Assembly: GCA_024637195.1 (NCBI GenBank)
Contig: JAGXFN010000007.1
Coordinates: forward strand, 28,223-92,222
DNA from: Arcobacter sp.
Lineage (GTDB): Bacteria > Campylobacterota > Campylobacteria > Campylobacterales > Sulfurimonadaceae
DNA length: 64,000 nucleotides
Reading direction: 5' to 3'
Shown here piece by piece: positions 45,603 to 54,451 of this stretch. Position 1 is the first letter of the stretch. Every line of letters begins with the position of its first letter. The translations under genes and the position numbers were made by a program. The notes beneath the pieces are model-generated. The model had not been told where the DNA came from and searched no databases. It saw only the letters and a program-made list of their open reading frames with translations.

Positions 45603-46708
45603 TGAATCTCTCCATTTACCTGGCGGGGAATATCATAATTCAAGATCATGCCGACAAGTTCTTCTTTTGAATACTCCCCAAGACGCTCTTTGGCCTCTTC
45701 CAAAAAGAGCGCCTTGTCTTCGGGTGCCACAACATCTTTTAGATAAAGTAGCTCTTTGTCGTAATGGCTCTTGTAGCCTGAGATATCATCATACTGTTTT
45801 CGCGTGATCTCATAAAGCTCGCTTCGTGTAAAATTGATCATAAATGAAAGTTCATCCTCGTTTGATGTAAAAAGTTTCTGCCGCCGCTCAGGCATAACCA
45901 TAACAAAGGCTCCAATATCTTCTCCTGTGCCATCTGTCATCGGCTCATAAAAGAAATACTTTTTATTGTAGGTCAGAACATTCTGCTGCCGCAGGCTCTC
46001 AAAGTCAATTTGCTCCAGATCCTCCAGATGTTCGGCATTATAATGGCGGTTGGCAACAATATAATCCTTGCCAACAAAAGGGTTCTCCTGCATAAAAATT
46101 GCAATGTCGTAAAAACGCGCATCCATCAAGATATAAAGCTCAACGCCCATATTGCGAAAATACTCTGTCGTACTTTCAAAGAACTCCAGCACCTCAACAA
46201 AGCCGAAGCGCTTCTTGTTCCTGTATATCGGTACGGTGGCCTTGATCCCCAGACGCCGTCCCACTTCTATCGCCGAACGCGGATTTTTGTTTTTCAAAAA
46301 ATACTGCAGATCCGGACGATACTCATCGATCGGCATTCCGGCAAAGGTATTGTCCCAGCTGCGGGCAAATATAAGATAGTCATCAGTAATAATCTGGGCC
46401 GGTATGGGCGTATGCGTATATTTTTTAACCGAGTCCATCAGGTTCGACAAGATGACATACCCCTGCTCTTCGTCATTATTTTCCATTGCATTTATCAAGG
46501 AATCGTTGTGGGAGAGAAAGAGAGCGTTGCGCAGGGCATTATCTTTGCCTTTGTCGATCTCCGAGCGCAGCATCACCGAAAGCTGGTCGCTTATTTTCAT
46601 AATGGACATTCTGCTCACCTGCTCTTTTAGCTGAAAGTTCAAGACAATAAGCGCCAAAATAAGAAGGAGGAAAAGAATAAAAATATTTTTTTTGTTGAGC
46701 AGTTTCAT
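45599..46708 (-). CDS. Single-pass double-Cache-like periplasmic sensor without output domain
   Basis: 369 residues. One N-terminal transmembrane helix (9-26) is followed by a large periplasmic region with dCache-like features (long helix, then repeated alpha/beta: DNTFAGMPIDEYRPDLQYFL, GVELYILMDARFYDIAIF). The protein ends after a charged helical tail and has no kinase, GGDEF or MCP module. Its start codon directly precedes the regulator-kinase pair, so it may be a co-sensor that presents a ligand state to the kinase. Confidence 0.75.
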   Translation of the reverse strand: MKLLNKKNIFILFLLLILALIVLNFQLKEQVSRMSIMKISDQLSVMLRSEIDKGKDNALRNALFLSHNDSLINAMENNDEEQGYVILSNLMDSVKKYTHTPIPAQIITDDYLIFARSWDNTFAGMPIDEYRPDLQYFLKNKNPRSAIEVGRRLGIKATVPIYRNKKRFGFVEVLEFFESTTEYFRNMGVELYILMDARFYDIAIFMQENPFVGKDYIVANRHYNAEHLEDLEQIDFESLRQQNVLTYNKKYFFYEPMTDGTGEDIGAFVMVMPERRQKLFTSNEDELSFMINFTRSELYEITRKQYDDISGYKSHYDKELLYLKDVVAPEDKALFLEEAKERLGEYSKEELVGMILNYDIPRQVNGEIQ

Positions 46709-46810
46709 TGTGATAATTATATCACTGTTTTCAATTTACACGCCGTCTTTTGCCATAAAAATGTAAGAAGTTCCTCTTTGCATTTTATGGCGCTCGAGAT
46801 ATAGGCCGAT

Positions 46811-47773
46811 CTATTCTGTCGCATTTTTCAATATGTTCTCAAAATCTTTTTGCGCCTTCATCAGCTCTTTTTTCGCATTTTCATCAATAACATGTGCGCT
46901 GCTCATCCAGTTGTAGACACTCGGGAAGCCCATAACAATCTTGTCGCTTCCCTTCTCTTTGTAAAGTATCATCGTACATGGAGCAAAGGCAGCCGCTTGA
47001 GGTCGGCTCTTGGCTACATTATAAATAACTTTGAGCTTGCAGATAGAGTAGGTGTTGTAAAAATCAAAAGGACTCTCTACCGTCTCTTCTTTTGTCAGCA
47101 GATAATTGTACTCGGTAAAGTTGGACATCACAAACCCCATCGGCTTAAATCCGTCCTCGATTACCATCATCAGCTCATCTCTTGTATCTTCCCAGTCATC
47201 CGGGTCCACTTCCGCCTTATACATAGAGACCAATGATCCTTCTGCCGGAAGAGGATTGTCGCTGTCTATAAGGACCTTGGCATCCGGCATAGCCTTTTTG
47301 AGCGATGCAATCATCTTTTTTTCGATCTCAGCCAAGATCGGGTCTACCTCTTTAAGCCCCAGGATTTTAGACTGTGCCTTTGCGGTAAGAGTGGAAACAT
47401 GAAGCTCTTTTTCCCCATTAGCCTGGTAAATACCCACGCCCATAGGAACAAAAATACCTGCACTTGGGATCTTTTTGACAAGTTTCTCGCTTAGTTCTTC
47501 GTGAAAAACCGTCAAAAGATGAAATATCTCAAAATCACTCTGCTTGAACTGAAGTTTGAATGGACCTGTCATCTCACTGTTTGCCGAGATAACAAAACCG
47601 TCCGCCTCCAACTGCTTCTCAATGCGTGCTGCAATAGCACTTTTGTCGCTGTTTGGTGTTGAGAAGATACGCAGATCTCCCGCCGCATTATCGGCTGCAA
47701 CACTGCTTTGTGCAAAGCCCAGAAGCGCTGCCAGAACAGAAATGCTGTAGAATAACTTTTTAAAATTTGGCAC
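46811..47773 (-). CDS. Secreted tandem-DUF302-like protein 1
   Basis: 320 residues with a signal peptide (ends near SVAA). Two DUF302-like halves are visible. The first (IFVPMGVGIYQ) lacks a cysteine at the usual P-C site. The second keeps Cys266 in AFAPCTMILYK and Cys245 in YSICKL, 20 residues apart. DUF302 has no settled function. GTG start with a perfect AAGGAGG. It lies between a DsrE-like gene and the sox regulators. Closest relative in the window is the protein at 55519. Confidence 0.8.
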   Translation of the reverse strand: MPNFKKLFYSISVLAALLGFAQSSVAADNAAGDLRIFSTPNSDKSAIAARIEKQLEADGFVISANSEMTGPFKLQFKQSDFEIFHLLTVFHEELSEKLVKKIPSAGIFVPMGVGIYQANGEKELHVSTLTAKAQSKILGLKEVDPILAEIEKKMIASLKKAMPDAKVLIDSDNPLPAEGSLVSMYKAEVDPDDWEDTRDELMMVIEDGFKPMGFVMSNFTEYNYLLTKEETVESPFDFYNTYSICKLKVIYNVAKSRPQAAAFAPCTMILYKEKGSDKIVMGFPSVYNWMSSAHVIDENAKKELMKAQKDFENILKNATE

Positions 47774-47827
47774 GTATGCCTCCTTGTTGTAAATTTTGTT
47801 TTGTCATTTTATACTTGTTCTATACGA

Positions 47828-48292
47828 TCACTTGCCGATAGGTATATAGGCGAAGCCTTCGTTTTGCTTATCAATCAGGCCGATGGTAGAGTTAGGAAGC
47901 ATTGTCACAAAGTCGTAGATGTCACTCTCTTTGAGTTTGTTTCTCGCCAGAGCCGACCTGCACATCAAAAACTTTACATTATAAATAGCTGCCATCGAAG
48001 CAATCCGTTTTTTAAGCGCAGCATGGGCAGCAATAAGTGCTTTGTCGTCCTTGAACGAGGAAGTCCCCGGCTCTTTTACAAAAAACTTGTACGCCCCGCC
48101 ATGAATGACCACTGCGACTTCTAACTCTTTCAATCTTCCCTCGTAATGCTCTTTGTTCATGGCAATGCCCTTGAGCACTTTTTGTTCGAATGAAGGGAGG
48201 CTATCGGTTGTCAGGTCAAAAACAACTTTTACAACATTGTTCTCAGCGCTTAGCATTACGGCTAGTGCCATTAATAGAATAATTTTTTTCAT
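47828..48292 (-). CDS. Periplasmic DsrE-like protein, second copy
   Basis: 154 residues. A short signal peptide (KKIILLMALAVMLSA) precedes a DsrE/F-like domain with one cysteine in FLMCRSALARN, the typical sulfur-accepting position. ATG 48292 has GGAG upstream; reading from an earlier ATG adds a non-hydrophobic leader. It heads the long minus-strand sulfur series; a different DsrE-like gene ends it at 36242. Confidence 0.78.
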   Translation of the reverse strand: MKKIILLMALAVMLSAENNVVKVVFDLTTDSLPSFEQKVLKGIAMNKEHYEGRLKELEVAVVIHGGAYKFFVKEPGTSSFKDDKALIAAHAALKKRIASMAAIYNVKFLMCRSALARNKLKESDIYDFVTMLPNSTIGLIDKQNEGFAYIPIGK

Positions 48293-48422
48293 TAATAAGG
48301 CTCCTTGCTTGATTATCATGATGTATTCTATCTTTTAAATGTAAAAATAGCGTAAATTTATTTCAGGGCATCTCTGCGTTAAACTAGGCAGAAAGGGATT
48401 TAACTAATTGGTATTATTTTGC

Positions 48423-48428
48423 TATAAT
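48423..48428 (+). promoter_or_regulatory. Sigma70 -10 box of the SH3-like gene
   Basis: TATAAT preceded by ATTTTGC, 27 bases before the ATG. Confidence 0.6.
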
Positions 48429-48455
48429 TTATCCACTTTAACTACAGGAGCACCC

Positions 48456-48806
48456 ATGAAATCCCTCTTAGCTTTGCTCGCTTTACTGCTTGCCTCTTCA
48501 CTTTTTGCTGATCAGATCGATTTTTACCAGATCCAGAAAGTGAAAAAAAACGACAGCTTAAATATTCGTTCGCTCGCCTCGCACACCTCAGAAAAAGTCG
48601 GCTCCATTCCTTCTGATGCCCAGTGTGTGAAAAACAACGGATGCGGAAAAGAGATCAGGTTTGAGGCATTGATGCATATGCAAGAAGCTGAGCTCAAGGC
48701 TTTTTTGGCGCAGGCTCAGCCGGAGTGGTGCTATATTGAGTATGAGGGGAGCATAGGCTGGGTAAATCAGTACTATCTTGAAAAGAGCAGTTCTGTGTGT
48801 CGCTAG
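48456..48806 (+). CDS. Secreted SH3-like domain protein
   Basis: 116 residues. The signal peptide (ends SSLFA) is followed by one bacterial SH3-like domain (NIRSLASHTSEKVGSIP to GSIGWVNQYYLEK) with four cysteines. Such domains bind peptidoglycan or partner proteins. ATG 48456 is preceded by CAGGAG; an upstream in-frame start lies over the promoter. The role in the sulfur island is unknown. Confidence 0.8.
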   Translation: MKSLLALLALLLASSLFADQIDFYQIQKVKKNDSLNIRSLASHTSEKVGSIPSDAQCVKNNGCGKEIRFEALMHMQEAELKAFLAQAQPEWCYIEYEGSIGWVNQYYLEKSSSVCR

Positions 48807-48825
48807 ATCTGTGAGGCTGAAACTG

Positions 48826-49389
48826 CTATAGCGCTCTTTTCTTCCAGTCGCTTCGGCTCTTTTTGGCTCTGTCTTTATAAAACTGTTTCAAAAGCATTCT
48901 GCTCTTTTCGTCAATAACAAGAGGGTAGATCTTTTGCTCGCCCAAGGCCGCTCTGAGCTGTCCAGGAACATCTCCTTCAGCGTTGACAATAAAGGCATAC
49001 AGATCAAAACTATTCTGCGGAACCATGCAGTTGACATACTCTTTCCCAAAAGACGCATCATCTTTGGTCTCCGAGCTGCACTGCACGCTGATAAGACTTT
49101 TTGTCTTAAAACTCAGACTCGGACCGATAAAGCGTTCATCAAACCCGCTGTAATGATGTTCGAAGATAAAGCCCTGCACCGGGACCGAGGCATAGTTCTC
49201 CCCCACACAGAACTTCAGCATCATTCCCTGTTCCAGCTTGCCCAGCTCAACGCAATCAATGCTTTTATTGATAAAGTTGTTCTCGACAAAAATATATTCA
49301 TCACTGACATAAGTGACGTGATCGCCTTTTTGAACCGAGGCGCATCCCCCGATAAAAAAACCTATCAGTAGCGCATAAAAAAGTCTCAT
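48826..49389 (-). CDS. Hypothetical lipoprotein
   Basis: 187 residues with a lipobox IGGCAS at about residue 16, so probably membrane-anchored. The remaining sequence is soluble and mixed alpha/beta with a very basic C-terminus (KDRAKKSRSDWKKRAL). No family recognised. ATG 49389 follows GGAGAG. It stands alone and convergent to the SH3-like gene. Confidence 0.75.
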   Translation of the reverse strand: MRLFYALLIGFFIGGCASVQKGDHVTYVSDEYIFVENNFINKSIDCVELGKLEQGMMLKFCVGENYASVPVQGFIFEHHYSGFDERFIGPSLSFKTKSLISVQCSSETKDDASFGKEYVNCMVPQNSFDLYAFIVNAEGDVPGQLRAALGEQKIYPLVIDEKSRMLLKQFYKDRAKKSRSDWKKRAL

Positions 49390-49657
49390 TTTCTCTCCTG
49401 TATACTGCAAAGCTCGCGTATCTTTTTCTGATTATACAAGATTAAGTCTGCGTATATTTGTCTTCGGACGGCATTGTCTTAGATTTCTTCTCTGTACAGA
49501 TTACAAAATGAAACAAAGAGCAGCAGAGCGATCTTGCATAGCTTGGGCTAAAAAATATTTTATACAACGCATTTGAACACTCTGCTTAAGAAAAGAAGGA
49601 ACAAGTTTGTATATAATAGCAATATCCTGCTAACCATGCACCCTTAAGGAACCTATC
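49390..49657. promoter_or_regulatory. Divergent promoter region with -10 for the DUF2231 gene
   Basis: 268 noncoding bases. TATAAT at 49612-49617 (TTTGTATATAATAGC) is a good -10 for the plus-strand gene at 49658. Nothing else was identified. Confidence 0.5.
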
Positions 49658-50245
49658 ATGATGTTACATCCGGCAACAGTTCATTTCGCTATGGTTTTAC
49701 CCGTCGTAGCCTCCCTTCTTGGAGTACTCTATGTTTTAACACGCAACAAAGGCGTCTCAACCCTCTCCCTGTGGGCAACTTTTTTGGCCGCCGTTGCCAT
49801 GGGAATCGCCTGGTATACAGGCAGCGAAGCAGGTCCTGCTATCTATGACTATCTTAGCGAGAAAGGACAGGTCGAGCTGTTAGAACACAAACAACTCGGT
49901 CTCTATCTGGCTGTATCCCTCTGTGCGATCTTCCTTTTGCAGATATTGGGTTCCAAGCTGGGCAGCTTCATCATCGAGGCCATTGCTATAGCCTTCTTGC
50001 TGACGGCCACACTTGTCACCTTCGTCCAGGGCAATGACGGCGGTGAAATCGTTTATAAACATGGCATGCCGTTCAAAGCCTTCATGATGGAGGAGCTGAT
50101 CAACGATGCCGTTTCGGATGCGAAAGAGGCGCAGAGCGCAGATGAAAAAGTCGAGATCTACGAAGAGGCCGTCGAGAGTATAAAAATGCATTCCAAAGAC
50201 CTAAACAAGCTCTATGTAAGCCCAACCATCGAAGAGCCAGAATAG
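49658..50245 (+). CDS. DUF2231-like membrane protein
   Basis: 195 residues with four hydrophobic helices. The start HPATVHFAMVLPVVASL is the DUF2231 hallmark, in which the conserved His pair may bind haem or a metal. A charged helical C-terminal tail (residues 130-190) lies outside the membrane. Function is unknown; relatives often sit near cytochrome genes. AAGGA precedes the ATG. Confidence 0.82.
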   Translation: MMLHPATVHFAMVLPVVASLLGVLYVLTRNKGVSTLSLWATFLAAVAMGIAWYTGSEAGPAIYDYLSEKGQVELLEHKQLGLYLAVSLCAIFLLQILGSKLGSFIIEAIAIAFLLTATLVTFVQGNDGGEIVYKHGMPFKAFMMEELINDAVSDAKEAQSADEKVEIYEEAVESIKMHSKDLNKLYVSPTIEEPE

Positions 50246-50293
50246 AACTGCCCGAGCCATTCGAATAAAAAAATATTACAAAAAGTGCTAACA

Positions 50294-50515
50294 ATGAAAA
50301 CAGTATGCCTGGAAATCGAAGATGCGTTTATGGAAAGCTTTTTAAAGATGCTTCCCGCAGAAAAAGTTCGTGTACTCAAGCAGCCCTCGGTTGATGCATA
50401 CAAAAACCTGCACGAATCGCTGCAGGAGTACCTGCGCGGTAGCACTGAGTTCACTCCTTATTATGAGAGCATGAACGAGTTGGACACGTGGCTGGCTGAA
50501 GGAAATCACGCATGA
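50294..50515 (+). CDS. Antitoxin-like protein of a type II TA pair
   Basis: 73 residues, acidic, with no named DNA-binding motif that I can point to. It is called an antitoxin because it overlaps the RelE/ParE-like gene by 4 bases in an ATGA and is of the right size and charge. ATG 50294 is chosen over a GTG three codons upstream. The ribosome site is weak. Confidence 0.65.
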   Translation: MKTVCLEIEDAFMESFLKMLPAEKVRVLKQPSVDAYKNLHESLQEYLRGSTEFTPYYESMNELDTWLAEGNHA

Positions 50516-50790
50516 ACATCCTCAGCTCAAAACTCTACGAAACACAGCTAAAATCCATTTTAAGCACCTTTGCCCCGAAAGAGGCAAAAGCTTTCAAGCT
50601 CTATTTGGACACGGTCATCATCAACATGGCGAGCAAGGCGAAAAAATACAAGCCTTCTATTTATTTTGATGATGAAAATGTTAAAGATATAGAGCATCAA
50701 GGATACACGATTCCTTTTTATTACGATGAAGCAAATGACACCTATCTTGTTCTTGGTATCCTTAAAAAACTTTATGACTCGGATAAGTGA
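50512..50790 (+). CDS. RelE/ParE-family toxin
   Basis: 92 residues. The pattern YETQLKSILSTFAPKEAKAF, then KYKPSIYFDDENVKDIEHQGY and ending LVLGILKKLY fits the RelE/ParE fold (strand motif S-x-Y-F-D-D-E-N-V). Such toxins cleave mRNA on the ribosome or poison gyrase; which applies is not clear. The pair sits just upstream of soxC, on the same strand. Confidence 0.75.
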   Translation: MNILSSKLYETQLKSILSTFAPKEAKAFKLYLDTVIINMASKAKKYKPSIYFDDENVKDIEHQGYTIPFYYDEANDTYLVLGILKKLYDSDK

Positions 50791-51109
50791 ACCTGACTTT
50801 AAGAGAATGTTTCGCATAATTTAATTTGTTAAGTTGTATAAATACTGAAAATGCTTCGTGTGTGTTATTTAGTTACAGGCGTATTTTAACTTGGATTAAT
50901 TATCATCCAAAAAAGATCAATATTATTGTACCATTACACTTGAGATACTAATAATATTGAGGTTAGCGTCGGCTAGTGTCCAAATATTACGATCCAAAAC
51001 AAACGTCAGACTAGCCTCTTTATTTCGAGTCGGGAGACAAGAATGATGGGGTATTCCATTTTAGAAAACGAACGATAGAGATATTTATCAACTTAAACAA
51101 GGAGAAAAG
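50791..51109. promoter_or_regulatory. Structured leader/promoter region of soxCDYZ
   Basis: 319 bases without a gene. TCAATATTATT (50917-50927) and AATAATATTGA (50950-50960) form a perfect 11-bp inverted repeat with a 22-base spacer. GGCTAGT (50971) and ACTAGCC (51010) form a second pair, and GAGG/CCTC nearby offers alternative pairing. AAGGAG precedes the soxC ATG. These are good candidates for operator or RNA-level control. Confidence 0.5.
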
Positions 51110-52444
51110 ATGAATGAGAAAACTTCTCAAAAAGATTTAGAGACTTTATCTAACGATAAAAGCCTTAATGAATCCAATAGAAGAGATTTTTTTAAAAAGA
51201 CAGCAGCTTTTTCGATGACTGCATTGGCTGGAACCAGTCTTTTGTCGGCGACAGATGCATTGGCAGACGATCCGGCTATCATGCACCACGTCCCATGGGG
51301 ACAAAAACTGGGAGATCCTGTAACTAAAAACCGTTACGGAATCCCATCTGCATATGAGCACAACAATGTCAGAAGAAATACCAAGCTCTTGGCTTCTGGT
51401 AACTTCCAAGCATCGATTGCCGTATGCCCGATCCATGAATCTGAGGGAATCATCACGCCAAATGGTCTTTTCTTCAGTCGTTCACACGGCGGAACAGCGC
51501 ACATCGATCCAAACATGTTCAGACTTATGATTCACGGTCTAGTTGAAAAGGACATCGTTTTAACGCTTGAGCAGCTTAAACGTTATCCGCGTGTAACGCG
51601 CACCCACTTTATCGAATGCCCGGCAAACGGCGGCCAAGAGTGGAGAGGACCTCAGTTCAACTCATTGCAGTTTGCCAAAGGCTTTATGAGTTCTGCTGAG
51701 TGGACCGGCGTCTACATCAAAACTATTCTTGAAGACCTTGGTCTCAAACCAGATGCAAGATGGATGCTTGCAGAGGGTTCAGACAACTCAGAAATGGGAA
51801 GAACTATCCCAATCGACAAAGTCCTCGACGATGCAATGCTCGTATGGGGACAAAACGGAGAAGCACTTCGCCCTGAGCAGGGTTATCCTGTGCGTCTTCT
51901 TGTTCCAGGCTGGGAAGGCAACTTGTGTGTCAAATGGCTTAAACGTCTAGAATTCGCTTCTGAGCCGTTCTACTGTAAAGAAGAGACTGCCAAATATACA
52001 GCACTGAAGAAAACAGGCAAAGCGATCCAGCATTTCTATGCCAATGAGGTCAACTCAACGGTGGTTTCTCCGTCTCCGGAAAAACCATGGACTGATCTTA
52101 AAGACGGTGATCTGATCGAAATTGAAGGTCTTGCATGGTCAGGGATGGGTACGATCACAGGTGTCGACCTATCTTTTGACGGCGGCCGTAACTATGTTGA
52201 AGCACAACTAAAAGGTTTGGTGCTTCCAAAGTCATGGACACGCTGGAGCTTTATGCACACCTACAAAAAAGGTGAAGTACTTCTGCTTACCTCTCGTGCG
52301 ATGGATGATGCAGGTTATCTCCAGCCCACTGTTGACCAAGAGACAGGAATGCTCGGCGTTGAGGGTGTTTACCATAGAAATGGTGTAGAAACGTGGGAAG
52401 TAACAGCAGAAGGAGAGGTAAATCATGTTCAAATTAGATCGTAA
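51110..52444 (+). CDS. soxC: SoxC, molybdenum sulfane dehydrogenase subunit
   Basis: Sulfite-oxidase-family subunit of Sox(CD)2, which oxidises the sulfane sulfur on SoxY. 444 residues with a Tat signal (NRRDFFKKTA). The Moco-coordinating Cys170 is in HFIECPANGG. A C-terminal dimerisation domain follows. It overlaps soxD by 20 bases. It starts a plus-strand operon separate from soxXYZAB. Confidence 0.97.
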   Translation: MNEKTSQKDLETLSNDKSLNESNRRDFFKKTAAFSMTALAGTSLLSATDALADDPAIMHHVPWGQKLGDPVTKNRYGIPSAYEHNNVRRNTKLLASGNFQASIAVCPIHESEGIITPNGLFFSRSHGGTAHIDPNMFRLMIHGLVEKDIVLTLEQLKRYPRVTRTHFIECPANGGQEWRGPQFNSLQFAKGFMSSAEWTGVYIKTILEDLGLKPDARWMLAEGSDNSEMGRTIPIDKVLDDAMLVWGQNGEALRPEQGYPVRLLVPGWEGNLCVKWLKRLEFASEPFYCKEETAKYTALKKTGKAIQHFYANEVNSTVVSPSPEKPWTDLKDGDLIEIEGLAWSGMGTITGVDLSFDGGRNYVEAQLKGLVLPKSWTRWSFMHTYKKGEVLLLTSRAMDDAGYLQPTVDQETGMLGVEGVYHRNGVETWEVTAEGEVNHVQIRS

Positions 52445-53579
52445 ATTAATAGTTTCTGCTTCAGCAGTTACTATTGCTGCTCTGTTTACAGCAGGCTGTG
52501 TTAAAAGCGAAACAACTACAGGTCCCGCAGAAGCCATGTATGCAAACGGCAAAGCAACCATCGACGGTGGTGTTTACTACCCGGTTGTAGATGGTAAAAC
52601 AGGTCCATATGAAGTCAATACTCAGAAGCAGTCAGGTTTTACTTACGGTAGAACTCCGACTGCAAACGAGATCGCAGCTTGGAACAAAGATGTTATGCCA
52701 GACGGCACAGGTCTTCCTGAAGGCAGCGGCTCTGTAGAAGAAGGCGAAGAGCTTTATGAGGCACAGTGTGTTATGTGTCACGGTGATTTCGGTTCAGGCG
52801 GCGGCGGGTATCCATCTCTTGCTAAAGGTAATGCCTACGAGGGACAAAAGTCATTGACAAACCAAAGAACGACACCGGACAAAGATGGTCCGATCCGTGT
52901 ATTTGGTACCTATTGGCCACAAGCAAGTACAATGTGGTGGTACATCCAGTCAGGTATGCCACATCCTAAGACAAAAACGCTAAGTAATGATGAGACGTAT
53001 GCGTTAACCGCCTATATGCTAAATCTTAATGAGATCAAGATTGACGGTGAACTAGTCGATTATGATTACGTTCTTGACAGAGAGAAGTTCTTGAAGATAG
53101 AAATGCCAAACAGAAATGGTTTTGAGCCAAATATCGATGGTCCAACTGCACTTGATGATGTACGTGCATACTATGATAACCCGGAAAACTTTGGCGCGAT
53201 CAAAGTCAAATCTAGCGAGCGTTGTATGAGCAACTGTCAAAAAGAGACAGCAAAAATTACGACTATCCAAAATGGCGGTATCTCAGACTTCCTTCCTCCG
53301 ATCTCAACAGTAAGAGATCTTCCTGATGAAGAAGGTGCGGAAATAGCAGGCAAGGCTGAGTATGAGTCTTCATGTGCGGTATGTCATACCGACTCAAGCA
53401 TGGGTGCTCCTGCCGTAGGCGACAAAGCAGCCTGGGAAAAAGTCAAGGCAAAAGGCCTTGATGCTGTACTGGCAAACGCGATTAACGGATTTAACGGCAT
53501 GCCTCCTAGAGGCGGTTCAGACCTGTCTGATGCAAAAATGAAAGATGCCGTTGACTACATGATCAACGCAAGCAAATAA
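52425..53579 (+). CDS. soxD: SoxD, dihaem cytochrome c subunit
   Basis: Accepts electrons from SoxC. 384 residues. Haem sites are CVMCH (115-119) and CAVCH (317-321), with a third cysteine pair CMSNC between them. A cysteine at the signal-peptide end (LFTAGC) looks like a lipobox, which would tether it to the membrane. ATG follows GGAGAGG inside the soxC end. Confidence 0.94.
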   Translation: MFKLDRKLIVSASAVTIAALFTAGCVKSETTTGPAEAMYANGKATIDGGVYYPVVDGKTGPYEVNTQKQSGFTYGRTPTANEIAAWNKDVMPDGTGLPEGSGSVEEGEELYEAQCVMCHGDFGSGGGGYPSLAKGNAYEGQKSLTNQRTTPDKDGPIRVFGTYWPQASTMWWYIQSGMPHPKTKTLSNDETYALTAYMLNLNEIKIDGELVDYDYVLDREKFLKIEMPNRNGFEPNIDGPTALDDVRAYYDNPENFGAIKVKSSERCMSNCQKETAKITTIQNGGISDFLPPISTVRDLPDEEGAEIAGKAEYESSCAVCHTDSSMGAPAVGDKAAWEKVKAKGLDAVLANAINGFNGMPPRGGSDLSDAKMKDAVDYMINASK

Positions 53580-53591
53580 AAAGGAATTAAC

Positions 53592-54041
53592 ATGCAAAGA
53601 AGAAAATTTTTAAGTTTAGGTGCAATAGCAGCGGCTGCTATGGTACCGGCAAGTCTAGTTGCAGAAAACTACAGAACAACTAAGCCAGATGTTTGGACTT
53701 CACATACAGTTGATGATTCAATCAAAAAACTTTATGGTTCAAATACATACATCTCAGAAGGCGTAAAGCTTTCTGCACCGGATGTTGCAAGTAACGGCGG
53801 GGCTATCCCAGTTGATGTCTCTTCTAATATCCCGGCAAAATCAGTTGCAATTTTTCAAGATTCAAATCCTGAAAGTGCTGTTGCTGTTTTCACTGTTCGC
53901 GAAGGCGGAATTGTTGACTACTCGATCAAGATGAAAATGAAAGCTTCAGGAACAATCACTGTAATCCTTGAAGGTCGTGACGGAAAACTGTACAAAGCGG
54001 CTAAAACTCTTGATGTAGCACTAGGTGGTTGTGAAGGCTGA
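53592..54041 (+). CDS. soxY: SoxY sulfur carrier (soxCDYZ copy)
   Basis: 149 residues with a Tat-like signal (QRRKFLSLG). The C-terminus is VALGGCEG, so Glu replaces the penultimate Gly of the canonical GGCGG. Only 12 bases after soxD. The body diverges from the other SoxY of this window, pointing to specialised carriers for the two halves of the pathway. Confidence 0.95.
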   Translation: MQRRKFLSLGAIAAAAMVPASLVAENYRTTKPDVWTSHTVDDSIKKLYGSNTYISEGVKLSAPDVASNGGAIPVDVSSNIPAKSVAIFQDSNPESAVAVFTVREGGIVDYSIKMKMKASGTITVILEGRDGKLYKAAKTLDVALGGCEG

Positions 54042-54083
54042 TCCAGCTTCACACCAATAAAATAAAAATTAAAAGGCAAATTT

Positions 54084-54377
54084 ATGAGAATCAAAGCAAA
54101 ATTAAAAGGCGATGTTGTCGAGGTCAAAGTTCAAGCAGAACATGAGATGCTTACATATGACGCGGCAAAGAAGAAAGGCCTTCAGGCTAACTTTATCACC
54201 TATATGACCGCAAAAGTCAAGGATAAAATCGTATTTGAAATGTCTTCAAGCCAGTTTTTATCTAAAAACCCTATCATCAAGTTCTCTTTCAAAGGCGCTG
54301 CAAAAGGCGACAAGGTTGAGATGACATGGATAGACCTTCTAGGTAACACAGTTACTTCAGACACAAATATCAGATAA
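54084..54377 (+). CDS. soxZ: SoxZ (soxCDYZ copy)
   Basis: 97 residues, shorter than the copy at 42255. The SoxZ pattern (IKAKLKGDVVEVKVQAEHEM, then FEMSSSQFLSKNPIIKFSF) is retained. It follows its cognate soxY by 42 bases. Confidence 0.93.
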   Translation: MRIKAKLKGDVVEVKVQAEHEMLTYDAAKKKGLQANFITYMTAKVKDKIVFEMSSSQFLSKNPIIKFSFKGAAKGDKVEMTWIDLLGNTVTSDTNIR

Positions 54378-54451
54378 TCACACTTGATTTCAGTAAAGAG
54401 ATCAGAGCTCTGGCTCTGACTTCTCTTGAAGAATTATGAAAGAAATGACAC

